Shown piece after piece: positions 33,324 to 42,435 of a DNA stretch of 64,000 nt (its first letter is position 1; each line of letters starts with the position of its first letter). This DNA comes from Archaeoglobus sulfaticallidus PM70-1 (GTDB taxonomy: Archaea; Halobacteriota; Archaeoglobi; Archaeoglobales; Archaeoglobaceae). The stretch lies in contig NC_021169.1 of assembly GCF_000385565.1 (NCBI RefSeq), forward strand, positions 744,001 through 808,000, read 5' to 3'. Position numbers and translations under genes: made by a program. Below the pieces are notes generated by a model. That model was not told where the DNA came from. It made no database searches and saw only the letters and a list, made by a program, of their open reading frames with translations.

Positions 33324-35156
33324 ATGCTACTGAGAAAACCTAAAACTAATGATCGTTCAGCAAAACTAAATGGGATCGCTGCAAACTTTCCTTTTGATCC
33401 CAGTAACTATGAGAGCCACAATCACATAGATCTAAAAAGATGTGGAATCTACAGATTGCTGCCAAATGAAATGAAAAGAGAAGTCGCAAAGAATCTCCAC
33501 CTGCTTGAATATCTGCACGTGCTTCCAATTGATAAAGTGGGGATACCTAGATACTATCCCGAGCTCGATAAGAAACTTGAAAATTTGGAAAATCCCAATT
33601 TAATCTATCCTGCAGACGATCAGATTTACATCCATATATACCCAGATAAAAACGATGTGAGAAACTACTACATCCCGATCGAACCAACACTATTAACGGG
33701 CATTGATGAACTTCTAAAAGAAGTTGAGATCAGACTTGTCGATTATCTGGCTGAGATTGAGTTTGATCCCTCTGAGCCGGAGGAAAAGGAAAGGATTCTT
33801 AAGGAGGCTCTAAGAAAGATATGTGCTGTAACAGATGAAAAGAAATTGAGTAAATTTATGAGAGATGAATCTGGAATGCTTAAATTCTTAAGAAGTAACA
33901 GCAATATGGGCAATCGTGTTTATGTGACATATCAGCAATTTAAGGCTTTGGAGTATGCGTTAATAAGAGATAAGGTTGGTTTGGGCATTTTAGAGCCCTA
34001 TATAAAGGATAAGTACATTGAAGATATAACATGCAATGGATTGGGACCAATCTTCGTAGAACACAAGATTTTTAAGGGATTAAAAAGTGTAATGGAGTTC
34101 AGAGATGAAGAAACGCTAAATAGATTTGCTATAAAGCTTGCTGAGAGAATTGGGAAACCTATAACCTACAAAGATCCAATCGTAGATGCTGTTTTGCCCG
34201 ACGGTTCGAGAATTAATATAGTTTACGGGAATGATATAAGTAAAAATGGGACGAACTTCACCATAAGAAAGTTCAGTGAAACTCCTCTCAGCATTCTACA
34301 AATAATAGAGAATGGAACGATGGATTACATGATCGCTGGCTATTTATGGCTGCTCATTTCTGAAGGTATGAGTGGTTTCATCTGTGGAGAGACTGCAAGC
34401 GGAAAAACAACGACATTGAATGCGATAACAACCTTCATTTCTCCCGATGCAAAGATAGTATCGATTGAGGATACGCCTGAATTGCAGGTACCACATAAAA
34501 ACTGGACTAGGGAAGTTACAAGGGGTAGCACCAGAGGGGGTAAGATCGGTGAAGGGAGCGGTTCAGATGTAACGATGTTCGACCTGCTTAAAGCTGCTCT
34601 TAGGCAGAGACCAAACTACATAATAGTTGGTGAAATTAGGGGTATTGAAGGTAACATAGCATTCCAAGCCATGCAGACCGGACATCCCGTCATGTCAACA
34701 TTTCATGCTGCAACCGTGGAAAAGCTAATACAGAGGCTTACAGGTGAACCGATAAACGTCCCTAAAACCTACATTGACAACCTAAACTTTGTAATCATAC
34801 AAAGCATCGTCAAAAGACCAGATGGAAAACTTGTAAGGAGAGTTTTGAGTGTTAACGAAATCGTGGGTTACAACCCGCAGAAAGGAGGAGTTTCGTTTGT
34901 AGAAGCTTTCTCCTGGGATCCGGTCACAGACACCTTTGTGTTTAGTGGTCACGGCAGTTCATATCTACTGGAGCAGAAGATAGCCACAAGACTTGGCATT
35001 CCGATGAACAAAAGAAGGATAATTTACGAAGAAGTTGAGAGAAGAGCAAGGATTCTGCAGAGGTTGCACGAAGAAGGTATAACGGGCTTCTATGAACTTT
35101 TCAACACAATCTCCAAGATTCAGAAGAGTGGATTGCTTAAGATCAAGTGGACATGA
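33324..35156 (+). CDS. arlI: Archaellum motor/assembly ATPase ArlI (FlaI)
   Basis: A 610-residue GspE-type secretion ATPase, slightly longer than the usual ~540-580. It has an N-terminal three-helix region, GLGILEPYIKDKYIEDITCN, Walker A CGETASGKTTT near residue 355, Asp box IVSIEDTPELQVP, Walker B IIVGEIRGIE and His box TFHAAT. It powers filament assembly and rotation beneath ArlJ. It overlaps arlJ by four bases (ATGA). Confidence 0.96.
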   Translation: MLLRKPKTNDRSAKLNGIAANFPFDPSNYESHNHIDLKRCGIYRLLPNEMKREVAKNLHLLEYLHVLPIDKVGIPRYYPELDKKLENLENPNLIYPADDQIYIHIYPDKNDVRNYYIPIEPTLLTGIDELLKEVEIRLVDYLAEIEFDPSEPEEKERILKEALRKICAVTDEKKLSKFMRDESGMLKFLRSNSNMGNRVYVTYQQFKALEYALIRDKVGLGILEPYIKDKYIEDITCNGLGPIFVEHKIFKGLKSVMEFRDEETLNRFAIKLAERIGKPITYKDPIVDAVLPDGSRINIVYGNDISKNGTNFTIRKFSETPLSILQIIENGTMDYMIAGYLWLLISEGMSGFICGETASGKTTTLNAITTFISPDAKIVSIEDTPELQVPHKNWTREVTRGSTRGGKIGEGSGSDVTMFDLLKAALRQRPNYIIVGEIRGIEGNIAFQAMQTGHPVMSTFHAATVEKLIQRLTGEPINVPKTYIDNLNFVIIQSIVKRPDGKLVRRVLSVNEIVGYNPQKGGVSFVEAFSWDPVTDTFVFSGHGSSYLLEQKIATRLGIPMNKRRIIYEEVERRARILQRLHEEGITGFYELFNTISKIQKSGLLKIKWT

Positions 35157-36760
35157 CGGAAGCGGCATCTGGATTTAAGCTCGGAAGGTTAAAGTTATTT
35201 GGTAACATAATTGAAAGACTAAAGTCTTTAAGAGAAGAGATGTATATAGACAACGACTTGCTCTTCATTCTCACGTACATGGCTTCTATATCTACTGCCC
35301 AGATAAACAGAGACAAGATATTCGAGAAAACATCCGAGAAAGTTGAATATGCCCCAAGCAAGTACTTCAAAAAAATAAAGGATTTAGCCCAGAACTGGCA
35401 TTACGATTATGCAACAGCATGTGAATTAATAGCTCGAAAAGTTAAGCATGAAAGGTTAAAAAATTTGCTTAATAGGTTTTCAAATGCCATTTCCGCCGGT
35501 GAGCCCGACAGAGATTTTCTTGAGCATGAGTGGAAGGCGTTCAAAACAATCAGAAAGGATGAATTCGAAAGGAGTCTTGAATCGTTAAAGAAGTGGGCTG
35601 ATGCTTATACGGCCCTACTCGTCTCTTCATCTCTTATTTCGGTAATTATTCTACTTTCCGTTGTTATATACAAAGCTGGCGATCCAGCTCAAACACTCTA
35701 TTTTTCAGTTTTTGGCATCTTCCTCATCTCTTTATTTGGCGTTGGAATGCTCTACAGATCCGTGCCCAAAGATGTAAAAACCCATAATCTGGAAGTAAAA
35801 TCCAGAGAGCAATACCTGATTAAAAAATGGTCACCAATCTGCTTAGTACTGGCAGCATTATCTTTTACAGCCATATCAGTTATACCAACAATGCTAAACA
35901 TTTCTGTTTTTAGAGACTACACAGGACTCGGTTTCGTGATTGCAGGTGCTATGATTCTACCCCTGGGAATGCTTGGAAAGATTGACGATAGAAAAGTTAG
36001 TGATAGAGACGAGAAATTCGCAGTATTCATAAGGAATTTGGGGTCAATAGTAAGCGGAGCAGGTGTATCAGTTGTGGAGGCACTCAGCAGAATAGATCAG
36101 AAAAATCTTGGAGAGCTCAAAGATCCAGTTAATATACTATACAAACGACTAGCCATGGGTTTGGATCCCAAAATTTGTTGGGATAGATTTATTGGAGAGT
36201 GTGGGAGCTACATCATACATAAACTCACAAGCATTTTTGTTGATGCTGTGAATTTGGGCGGAGATGCTGACATAGTTAGTGAGATCGTTAGCTCATCAAA
36301 CCTCGAAATGGTCTTATTGAGGATGAAAAGAGATCTGATATCCTCAGGTTTTTTGGGGTTGATAATACCTTTACATGCAGCGATGGCATCTCTTGTGATA
36401 TTCATAACCGAGATTCTAACAATTTTCACACAATTTATTGATTATCTCTTTAAAACTTTCTTTGCCAAGATGGGAGGCTCTACTACAAATGTTGTCCAAA
36501 ACATCTCCATAGGTTTGAACTTGGGTATTTTCGAGGGGTTGCCGGTTGAATTACTACACCAATATACTTTTTTAATAATACTTGCAATAACAATTTCAAA
36601 CACCCTAGCATCAAAGATAGTTAAAGGTGGGAACAATTATCTGCTGTATTACTATGGTAGCATCCTTCTCATAATCTCCGGTATCGTGATGTTGGTTGTA
36701 CCACCCATAGTTAACGCCGCATTTTCGCTTCCATCGTTTATGGAGGTGGGAGGTAAATGA
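35153..36760 (+). CDS. arlJ: Archaellum membrane platform protein ArlJ (FlaJ)
   Basis: A 535-residue membrane protein of the GspF/TadC family with cytosolic helical domains (residues ~20-150 and ~285-400) and about nine TM segments. FVIAGAMILPLGMLGKIDDR and the second T2SSF domain (RNLGSIVSGAGVSVVEALSR) are visible. It is the membrane core on which ArlI acts. The ATG at 35153 overlaps the arlI stop. Its own stop overlaps the ATG of a broken lipoprotein gene. Confidence 0.95.
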   Translation: MTEAASGFKLGRLKLFGNIIERLKSLREEMYIDNDLLFILTYMASISTAQINRDKIFEKTSEKVEYAPSKYFKKIKDLAQNWHYDYATACELIARKVKHERLKNLLNRFSNAISAGEPDRDFLEHEWKAFKTIRKDEFERSLESLKKWADAYTALLVSSSLISVIILLSVVIYKAGDPAQTLYFSVFGIFLISLFGVGMLYRSVPKDVKTHNLEVKSREQYLIKKWSPICLVLAALSFTAISVIPTMLNISVFRDYTGLGFVIAGAMILPLGMLGKIDDRKVSDRDEKFAVFIRNLGSIVSGAGVSVVEALSRIDQKNLGELKDPVNILYKRLAMGLDPKICWDRFIGECGSYIIHKLTSIFVDAVNLGGDADIVSEIVSSSNLEMVLLRMKRDLISSGFLGLIIPLHAAMASLVIFITEILTIFTQFIDYLFKTFFAKMGGSTTNVVQNISIGLNLGIFEGLPVELLHQYTFLIILAITISNTLASKIVKGGNNYLLYYYGSILLIISGIVMLVVPPIVNAAFSLPSFMEVGGK

Positions 36761-37397
36761 TTAAAATTATTTAAAGTTATGTGCCTTAGCAAGCTTGTTG
36801 TTTGCTGGATGCATTGATATAACCCATACAGATCAATCCATCGAAATGGCCGAAAAATCGTCTCTAATTTTACAGAAATGCCAAATATAAATATTAAAAA
36901 AATATCTGGGGAATAATTCAAAGTCTGAGATTTCATCTCAAAGTTGGAGAGGTTGCAAAAACATCCACCAAAGGCAAATTTTACCGATTCATTGGATTCT
37001 CTTGATACCTTACAAAAAACTACTTTGACCTATTTTATGGGGAAAGCTCCAGAGGGTATAAATTTCTTGGTTGTAGAAGTGAAAATAAAAAACATCGGAG
37101 AGGAAAAATATATCCTACTGCCCACAGTTGTCGACTCTGAAGGAAACATCTACAGCTACAGTTTTTACACCCATTCTCTGACAGATTATTTGAAGCTTGT
37201 TGAACTACATAAAGGAGAAAAAAATTCGTGGATGTATTTGAAGTTCCTGTAGATGCGACGGGATTGAAAATAGTCTATGACTTTGGGGTAGTCACGGATT
37301 TCTGGCAGATTTTTTCATTTTTTAAGTCGAAATTGGCTGTTTGGGATTTAGGAAAGGGAGGTAGTGGATATAGAGATAGAGGACTTTATGTATCTTG
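36757..37397 (+). pseudogene. Broken lipoprotein gene at the end of the archaellum operon (DUF4352-like)
   Basis: An ATG overlapping the arlJ stop (ATGA) starts MIKI; after an apparent one-base loss the frame reads LKLCALASLLFAGCIDITHT, a lipoprotein signal with lipobox FAGC. Later pieces in other frames are HLKVGEVAKTSTKG, then a 102-codon open part with GINFLVVEVKIKNIGEEKYI, then (after an A-run near 37219) VDVFEVPVDATGLKIVYDFG. Together they look like a DUF4352-type immunoglobulin-like domain. At least three frame breaks make it non-functional, or are sequence errors. The 37398-37543 gap is empty. Confidence 0.65.
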
Positions 37398-37543
37398 ACC
37401 AAATGTGAATCCTTTTGAACAGATCGTAAAAGCCAGTGATTAGTGGCAGTCTTGCTGTCAAAGCGGTATCTGACTTAACGAATACAGTGTATCCCGAAAT
37501 TAACCAAATTATAAGAATTAGGGTGGGGTGGAAAGATCGCTTA

Positions 37544-37618
37544 TAGCGGGGCGTGGATTTGAACCACGGATCTGCGGGTTATGAGCCCGCCGGGATTACC
37601 TGGCTACCCCACCCCGCT
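37544..37618 (-). tRNA. Initiator tRNA-Met (anticodon CAT)
   Basis: The minus strand folds as a cloverleaf: acceptor AGCGGGG/CCCCGCT with the A1:U72 pair of archaeal initiators, anticodon loop CTCATAA flanked by GGG/CCC (the three G:C pairs that mark initiators), T arm CGTGG TTCAAAT CCACG, discriminator A. No intron is seen and CCA is not encoded. Confidence 0.94.
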
Positions 37619-37861
37619 TCAAAAATTAGTATGCCTTACGATATTTAAGTTTTTGGTAATTGTCCTGATTATTTCCTGATTATTCCATGATGGCAATATT
37701 AACTCCCGGTTGCATTAAATTCAACTAATTCCGTAAAAAATAGCAAGATGTTAAACAAAAAACAATAAACATAATAAACATAAAATAAAAAATAACAATT
37801 TAGTTAGGCATCACTGAGATATGAACCTTAATCTTTTATACTCTCGGTTCAACTTTGGTCT

Positions 37862-38644
37862 GTGTCAAAACTCAGGGTAAAGGACTACATGACAAGGAGC
37901 GTAGTAACACTGAGCCCGGAAAATACTGTTGAGGATGCGATCAATCTGATCGAAAAAACCGGACATGATGGATTTCCGGTTGTAGATTCTGAAAAAAAGG
38001 TCATAGGCTACATCTCCTCAATAGACTTACTGAAAAAAGATCCTTCGTCCAAGATCAAGGACATCATGGCCAGGCAGCTGTATGTTGCAAGGGAGTTCAT
38101 GGATCTGAGGGATGCTGCAAGGGTTATGTTCAGAACCGGGCATTCAAAACTGCCAGTTGTCGATGAGGATGGTAAGCTCGTTGGCATAATCTCAAATTCA
38201 GATGTCATAAGGAGCCAGATTGAAAGGGTCGATCCGTCCAAGGTTGAAAAGTTCAAGAAAACGATAGAGAAAGTGCACAATGTTGAGGTTGAACTCAAGA
38301 GGGGAAACGTTGAGGTCGACAGATTGATCCCAACCCAGACCAAGGTTTTTGCCGATGAGCTTAAAGGCAGGGTTTATGAGATTCGAAGAGGTCTTGCGGA
38401 GCCGATTCTTGTCGTGAAAAAAGGTAAGAGGTACTACCTGATAGATGGGCATCACAGGGCTGTTGCCGCTAAAAGGATGGGTTTGAAGCATCTTGAGGCA
38501 TATATTCTGGAGGTACCGGACACTGTAGAGCTTGGAGTTGAAAAGCTGATCAGAAAAAGAGGTGTGAAATCGCTCGCAGATGTTGAGGTTATTGAGAACA
38601 CACACCATCCCCTGGTGGAGATAACATTCAAGAATACGGATTAG
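37862..38644 (+). CDS. Two-CBS-domain protein fused to a ParB/SerK-like domain
   Basis: A 260-residue cytosolic protein. It has two CBS motifs (VVTLSPENTVEDAINLIEKT and RDAARVMFRTGHSKLPVVDE, residues ~1-120), then a ParB-superfamily domain (residues ~150-230) with VDRLIPTQTKVFADEL and YYLIDGHHRAVAAKRMGL. The DGHHR motif is shared by ParB CTPases, sulfiredoxins and the archaeal serine kinase SerK. CBS pairs usually sense adenine nucleotides, so the catalytic part is probably nucleotide-regulated. The start is GTG at 37862, with CTTTTATACT about 22 bases before it. It precedes srp19 by eight bases. Confidence 0.8.
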   Translation: MSKLRVKDYMTRSVVTLSPENTVEDAINLIEKTGHDGFPVVDSEKKVIGYISSIDLLKKDPSSKIKDIMARQLYVAREFMDLRDAARVMFRTGHSKLPVVDEDGKLVGIISNSDVIRSQIERVDPSKVEKFKKTIEKVHNVEVELKRGNVEVDRLIPTQTKVFADELKGRVYEIRRGLAEPILVVKKGKRYYLIDGHHRAVAAKRMGLKHLEAYILEVPDTVELGVEKLIRKRGVKSLADVEVIENTHHPLVEITFKNTD

Positions 38645-38652
38645 GTGAGATT

Positions 38653-38976
38653 ATGGAAAAAGAGTGTGTCATCTGGCCTGTAAATTTAGATAAGAGAAAG
38701 TCGAGAAAAGAAGGCAGAAAGATCCCGAGAAGACTTTCAGTTCCAAATGTCAAGCTCAACGAACTCGTTTCAGCATGCAAAGAGCTGGAGATAAAGTACA
38801 GGGTTGAAGAGGAAAAAAAATACCCCAGATGCTGGTGGGAGTCTGGTGGGAGAATTTTCGTTGAAAAGAGGGCAAAGAAAACCCACATTATGATCGAGAT
38901 AGCGAAAAAGATACTTGAGCTTAGAGAGAAAAGCGAGGCAGACAGGAAGAAGAAAAAGAAAAGGAAGAAGCGATGA
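38653..38976 (+). CDS. srp19: Signal recognition particle 19 kDa protein
   Basis: A 107-residue RNA-binding protein: ECVIWPVNLDKRKSRKEGRK and RRLSVPNVKLNELVSACKEL are the SRP19 helix-6/8 contact regions; EKKYPRCWWESGGRIFV completes the domain. The C-terminus is a run of Lys/Arg. SRP19 helps fold 7S RNA so that Ffh/SRP54 binds. It overlaps the methyltransferase gene by four bases. Confidence 0.95.
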   Translation: MEKECVIWPVNLDKRKSRKEGRKIPRRLSVPNVKLNELVSACKELEIKYRVEEEKKYPRCWWESGGRIFVEKRAKKTHIMIEIAKKILELREKSEADRKKKKKRKKR

Positions 38977-39962
38977 GATACGGTTTTCTCCTCTTAGGAG
39001 AGCATGAAGAATTCGGAAAGCTGGAAATTCTGAACCTCCTGAACTCATACTCCCATGCTAGAATTGTTGATGAAGATGACAGAATACTCATCATGGAAAG
39101 TGAGCCTCCTGACAGAACATTTTTTGACAGGCTTGCGATGGTTCGCGAGTCCTTTATCCACATAGATACTGTGGATATAGACTACCTCGAAAGAAGGTTT
39201 AAAGATCTGAATTTTGAAGGTAAGCGTGTCTGTGTCAGGGTCAAAAAGCTCAATAAAAGCCTGGCAATATCCACGGTTGAACTGGAAAGGAAGCTTGGAG
39301 CGATACTGTACAGAAACGGAGCCATAATAGATCTGAAAGATTCCGATATCACGATCAAGGTTTACATAACGGACAGATGTCACATCGGCATCCTGAACCA
39401 TGTAACCAACACAGCCCAGTTCTTTGAGAGGAGACCCGATAAGAAGCCATTCTTCAAACCTGGAGCGCTTCTGCCAAGACTTGCAAGGGCTCTGGTTAAC
39501 TTTACCGGCATAACAGATGACACACTGCTCGATCCAATGTGTGGAACCGGAACGATACTGATCGAAGCAGGTTTGATGGGAATAGATTTCGTGGGAATCG
39601 AGGCTTTCAAAAAAGTCTTGTACGGATGTGCTGAGAACCTCATTTACTACAATTTGCCAGTGAACCTGATCAGAGGAGATGCCAGAAACATCAGTCTGAG
39701 AGATGATACAGTTTCTGCAATTGTTACAGATTATCCATACCTAAGATCGTCCAAGAGCTTTGGAGAGTTATCCGAGCTGTATGAGAGATCCTTTGAGGAG
39801 ATATCGAGAGTACTTAAAAAGGGTAAGAGGCTGGTTATCGTTTCGAACATCGATGTTGAAGAGAGGTACTCGATAGAGAACTACTTTAAGATCGAAAGAA
39901 AGCTTTTCCAGAGAGTTCACAAAAATCTTTACAGGAGAATATACATTCTCCAGAATCGTTAG
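38973..39962 (+). CDS. tRNA guanine-10 N2-methyltransferase (TrmG10/Trm11 type)
   Basis: A 329-residue protein with an N-terminal THUMP-type RNA-binding half (residues ~1-140) and a Rossmann methyltransferase half: DDTLLDPMCGTGTILIEAGL (motif I near residue 188), NLIRGDARNISLRDD (motif III) and IVTDYPYLRSS (motif IV). Family members make m2G/m2,2G at tRNA position 10. The catalytic motif is usually DPPY; here it reads DYPY, which may alter activity. Translationally coupled to srp19. Confidence 0.88.
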   Translation: MRYGFLLLGEHEEFGKLEILNLLNSYSHARIVDEDDRILIMESEPPDRTFFDRLAMVRESFIHIDTVDIDYLERRFKDLNFEGKRVCVRVKKLNKSLAISTVELERKLGAILYRNGAIIDLKDSDITIKVYITDRCHIGILNHVTNTAQFFERRPDKKPFFKPGALLPRLARALVNFTGITDDTLLDPMCGTGTILIEAGLMGIDFVGIEAFKKVLYGCAENLIYYNLPVNLIRGDARNISLRDDTVSAIVTDYPYLRSSKSFGELSELYERSFEEISRVLKKGKRLVIVSNIDVEERYSIENYFKIERKLFQRVHKNLYRRIYILQNR

Positions 39963-40038
39963 ATTTACAACAAAACAACCTTGAAATATCCGTGATGTTT
40001 AAGTATTAGTAAAGTGCAGTTAATTGGGGGGTGGCGAG

Positions 40039-40440
40039 TTGCCGATCGATGGGCCAACTGGATTGTTCGAAGTTGCCGAACCAGATTTCGAGTACATAGT
40101 CAAGTGTGTTTTGAAGCTGACCATATCCGAGCTAGAGGTTTACCTCACGCTGATCGAGAATCCAGGCATAGGCGTTGATGAGCTATCGGAGATAATGAGA
40201 AAGGACAGGAGCGGGATATACAGGAGTCTGCAAACTCTCCTAGAGAAGGGTCTCGTGAAGAGGGAATACAGAATACTGAAACATGGGGGTTACAAGTACA
40301 TCTATACTCCGCTCGAGATCGATACACTAAAGGCAATTCTGAAGGAGGAGCTTGAGAGGTGGTTCAAGCGGCTAAATGAGGTTGTGGACAAGTTCACGCT
40401 GGATGAGTTCAAAGGTGAAACCAAGGAGGCTGAGACCTGA
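40039..40440 (+). CDS. TrmB-like winged-helix transcriptional regulator
   Basis: A 133-residue protein with LTISELEVYLTLIENPGIGV, ELSEIMRKDRSGIYRSLQTLLE and a basic wing (REYRILKHGGYKYIY), followed by a helical tail. It resembles the DNA-binding half of TrmB regulators without the sugar-binding domain. The start is likely TTG at 40039, because GGGGGGTGGCGAG lies just upstream; a longer TTG start at 40024 is possible. It is convergent with guaA. The regulated genes are not evident. Confidence 0.82.
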   Translation: MPIDGPTGLFEVAEPDFEYIVKCVLKLTISELEVYLTLIENPGIGVDELSEIMRKDRSGIYRSLQTLLEKGLVKREYRILKHGGYKYIYTPLEIDTLKAILKEELERWFKRLNEVVDKFTLDEFKGETKEAET

Positions 40441-40992
40441 TCATTTCCTGCAGATCTCTATGAAGTTCCTGTAAATCTCCTCACCGTAGCTGGAGTGATA
40501 GACCTCCGGATGCCACTGGATGCCGTATATCGGTTTATCAGGATGCCTTATAGCTTCATAGTTGCAGATGTCTGATTTTGCCAGATGGATGAATCCTTCG
40601 GGGATCTCCTTGACCTCATCTGCATGGCTTGCCCACACCTTTATTCTGCTTGGTATTTCATTAAAGAGTTCATCATCCTGAAGTATGTTCACCTCCACCT
40701 CTGCATAGCCACCAATGTTACCTTTTCCAACCTTTCCACCAAAATGCTCGGCGATTATGTGCAATCCGAGACATATCCCCAGAATGGGAATATCAAGCTC
40801 TAAATACTGAAAAGAGTTGCCCGCTCTTTCTATGCTTGGCCCCCCTCCTATAACGAGACCATCGAGATCCTTCAGCTCTTCAGCAGGAGTTGTGTTCTGT
40901 ATCAGCTTTGTTTCGACATCCAGATCCCTGAGGGTTCGATGAATCAGGTGGTTGTACTGACCGTAGTTATATACAACATATATCCTGACCAT
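40441..40992 (-). CDS. guaAA: GMP synthase, glutamine amidotransferase subunit
   Basis: A 183-residue class I amidotransferase: LVIGGGPSIERAG, the nucleophile elbow GICLGLHIIA with Cys near residue 76, and the His/Glu pair in IYGIQWHPEVYHS. It supplies ammonia to the separate GuaAB synthetase subunit to convert XMP to GMP. The archaeal two-subunit arrangement explains its small size. MVRIYVV at 40992 is preferred as start over a 12-base longer frame. It ends directly against the convergent regulator. Confidence 0.93.
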   Translation of the reverse strand: MVRIYVVYNYGQYNHLIHRTLRDLDVETKLIQNTTPAEELKDLDGLVIGGGPSIERAGNSFQYLELDIPILGICLGLHIIAEHFGGKVGKGNIGGYAEVEVNILQDDELFNEIPSRIKVWASHADEVKEIPEGFIHLAKSDICNYEAIRHPDKPIYGIQWHPEVYHSSYGEEIYRNFIEICRK

Positions 40993-41083
40993 ACTTTTTT
41001 GCATTTGAAATCATTGGATTTCAATTTTTTGCTCATTGAAAAAAAATTAATGTTTTAAATATATCTATAACTTTATTTTTTTG

Positions 41084-42400
41084 ATGTCAGATGCTTCCCT
41101 GAAATCCCACAGACATCGTAAAATTTATCTTCCGAGCGAAATATTAAAGATGAACCTGATGAAGGCTGTTATTCTTTCAGCGGGTTTTGGATCAAGAATT
41201 GGCGGTTATCCAAAACCTCTGCTGAAAGTTGGAGGCATTGAGATAATTAAAAGGACGATAACCCTGCTATCACCTCATGTTGATGAGTTCATAATAGTTG
41301 CCGGAAAGTATTACGAAGATATAAAGCAGTTTCTTGAGAAAAACTGTAGAATCAAATACAGACTGATCAGAAATGAGCATCCTGAATATGGCAATGGCTA
41401 CTCGCTTCTCCTTGCAAAAGACCACATCGACGGAAAATTCGTGCTTGTGATGGGTGACCACATCTACAGCAAAGAGTTCGTGGACAAAGCTGTAAAGCTC
41501 GAAGGGCTGATAGGTGATGCAAAGCCAGCCTTTGTTGATGTCAATGAGGCGACGAAAGTAAAGATATCCAATGGAGTTGTTGAAGATATTGGGAAGAAGT
41601 TGAGCAGTTTTGACTGCATCGATACAGGGTTCTTCGTCCTCGACAGATCGATACTCGATGGTATCGAGTTCAGAGGAGAGGAGCTTACAGTCAGCGACAT
41701 AATGAAGAAAGCGAAGCCAAAGGTCTCAATCCTCAGCGGCTACTTCTGGATAGATGTCGATACCAAAGATGATCTGAGAAGAGCGAACTGGCTCATCGTC
41801 AGGAACTCCGTTAAGGGTAGCGGGGATGGTCTGGTATCGAAGTACATCAACAGAAGGATTTCGACGAGAATCTCGGCCATGCTCGTGAACTCAGCAACTC
41901 CAAACATGATGACTGCCATATCCTTCCTTACCGGGATAGCTTCATCCCTCCTCGTGCTATTCAGCCTCCCTTTAGCAGGCATAGCCTATCAGCTATCCTC
42001 AATTCTAGATGGATGCGATGGGGAAATAGCCAGAGCAAGCCTGAAGCAATCGAGGTTTGGTGGCTATATAGACTCAATCCTCGACAGATATGTGGACTTT
42101 CTGTTTCTGGCCATGCTGACTTTCTGCTATGGCCTGAGCTATCCGGCGATTTTCGCAATATTCGGAAGCTTCATGGTCAGCTACACTTCTGAAAAGTACA
42201 GGGCTGACTTCGGCAGGAGTATCTTCTCGGATGTAAGGTGGATGAAGTACCTAATAGGAAAGAGGGATGAGAGAATCTTTCTGATAATGCTTCTCTGCAT
42301 ATTGGGTATGGTTAATGAAATATTCTGGGCTATAGCAATTATAACGAACATGAGGGTTATACTTACAGTACTGTTCGTTGCTCTGAATTCCAGATCGTGA
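41084..42400 (+). CDS. Bifunctional CTP:inositol-1-phosphate cytidylyltransferase / di-myo-inositol-phosphate-phosphate synthase
   Basis: A 438-residue fusion. Residues ~25-245 are a nucleotidyltransferase (KAVILSAGFGSRIGGYPKPLLKVGG, VLVMGDHIYS, YFWIDVDTKDDLR). Residues ~260-438 are a CDP-alcohol phosphatidyltransferase with DGCDGEIARASLKQSRFGGY and SILDRYVD in the membrane. The pair makes CDP-inositol and then the phosphorylated di-myo-inositol solute that protects hyperthermophiles against heat. TTTTAAATATAT lies about 25 bases before the ATG, so the message is probably leaderless. It is followed by aroA 35 bases later. Confidence 0.92.
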   Translation: MSDASLKSHRHRKIYLPSEILKMNLMKAVILSAGFGSRIGGYPKPLLKVGGIEIIKRTITLLSPHVDEFIIVAGKYYEDIKQFLEKNCRIKYRLIRNEHPEYGNGYSLLLAKDHIDGKFVLVMGDHIYSKEFVDKAVKLEGLIGDAKPAFVDVNEATKVKISNGVVEDIGKKLSSFDCIDTGFFVLDRSILDGIEFRGEELTVSDIMKKAKPKVSILSGYFWIDVDTKDDLRRANWLIVRNSVKGSGDGLVSKYINRRISTRISAMLVNSATPNMMTAISFLTGIASSLLVLFSLPLAGIAYQLSSILDGCDGEIARASLKQSRFGGYIDSILDRYVDFLFLAMLTFCYGLSYPAIFAIFGSFMVSYTSEKYRADFGRSIFSDVRWMKYLIGKRDERIFLIMLLCILGMVNEIFWAIAIITNMRVILTVLFVALNSRS

Positions 42401-42435
42401 GGAAAGATTATTATTTCTCCCGCCAACTTTTATGT

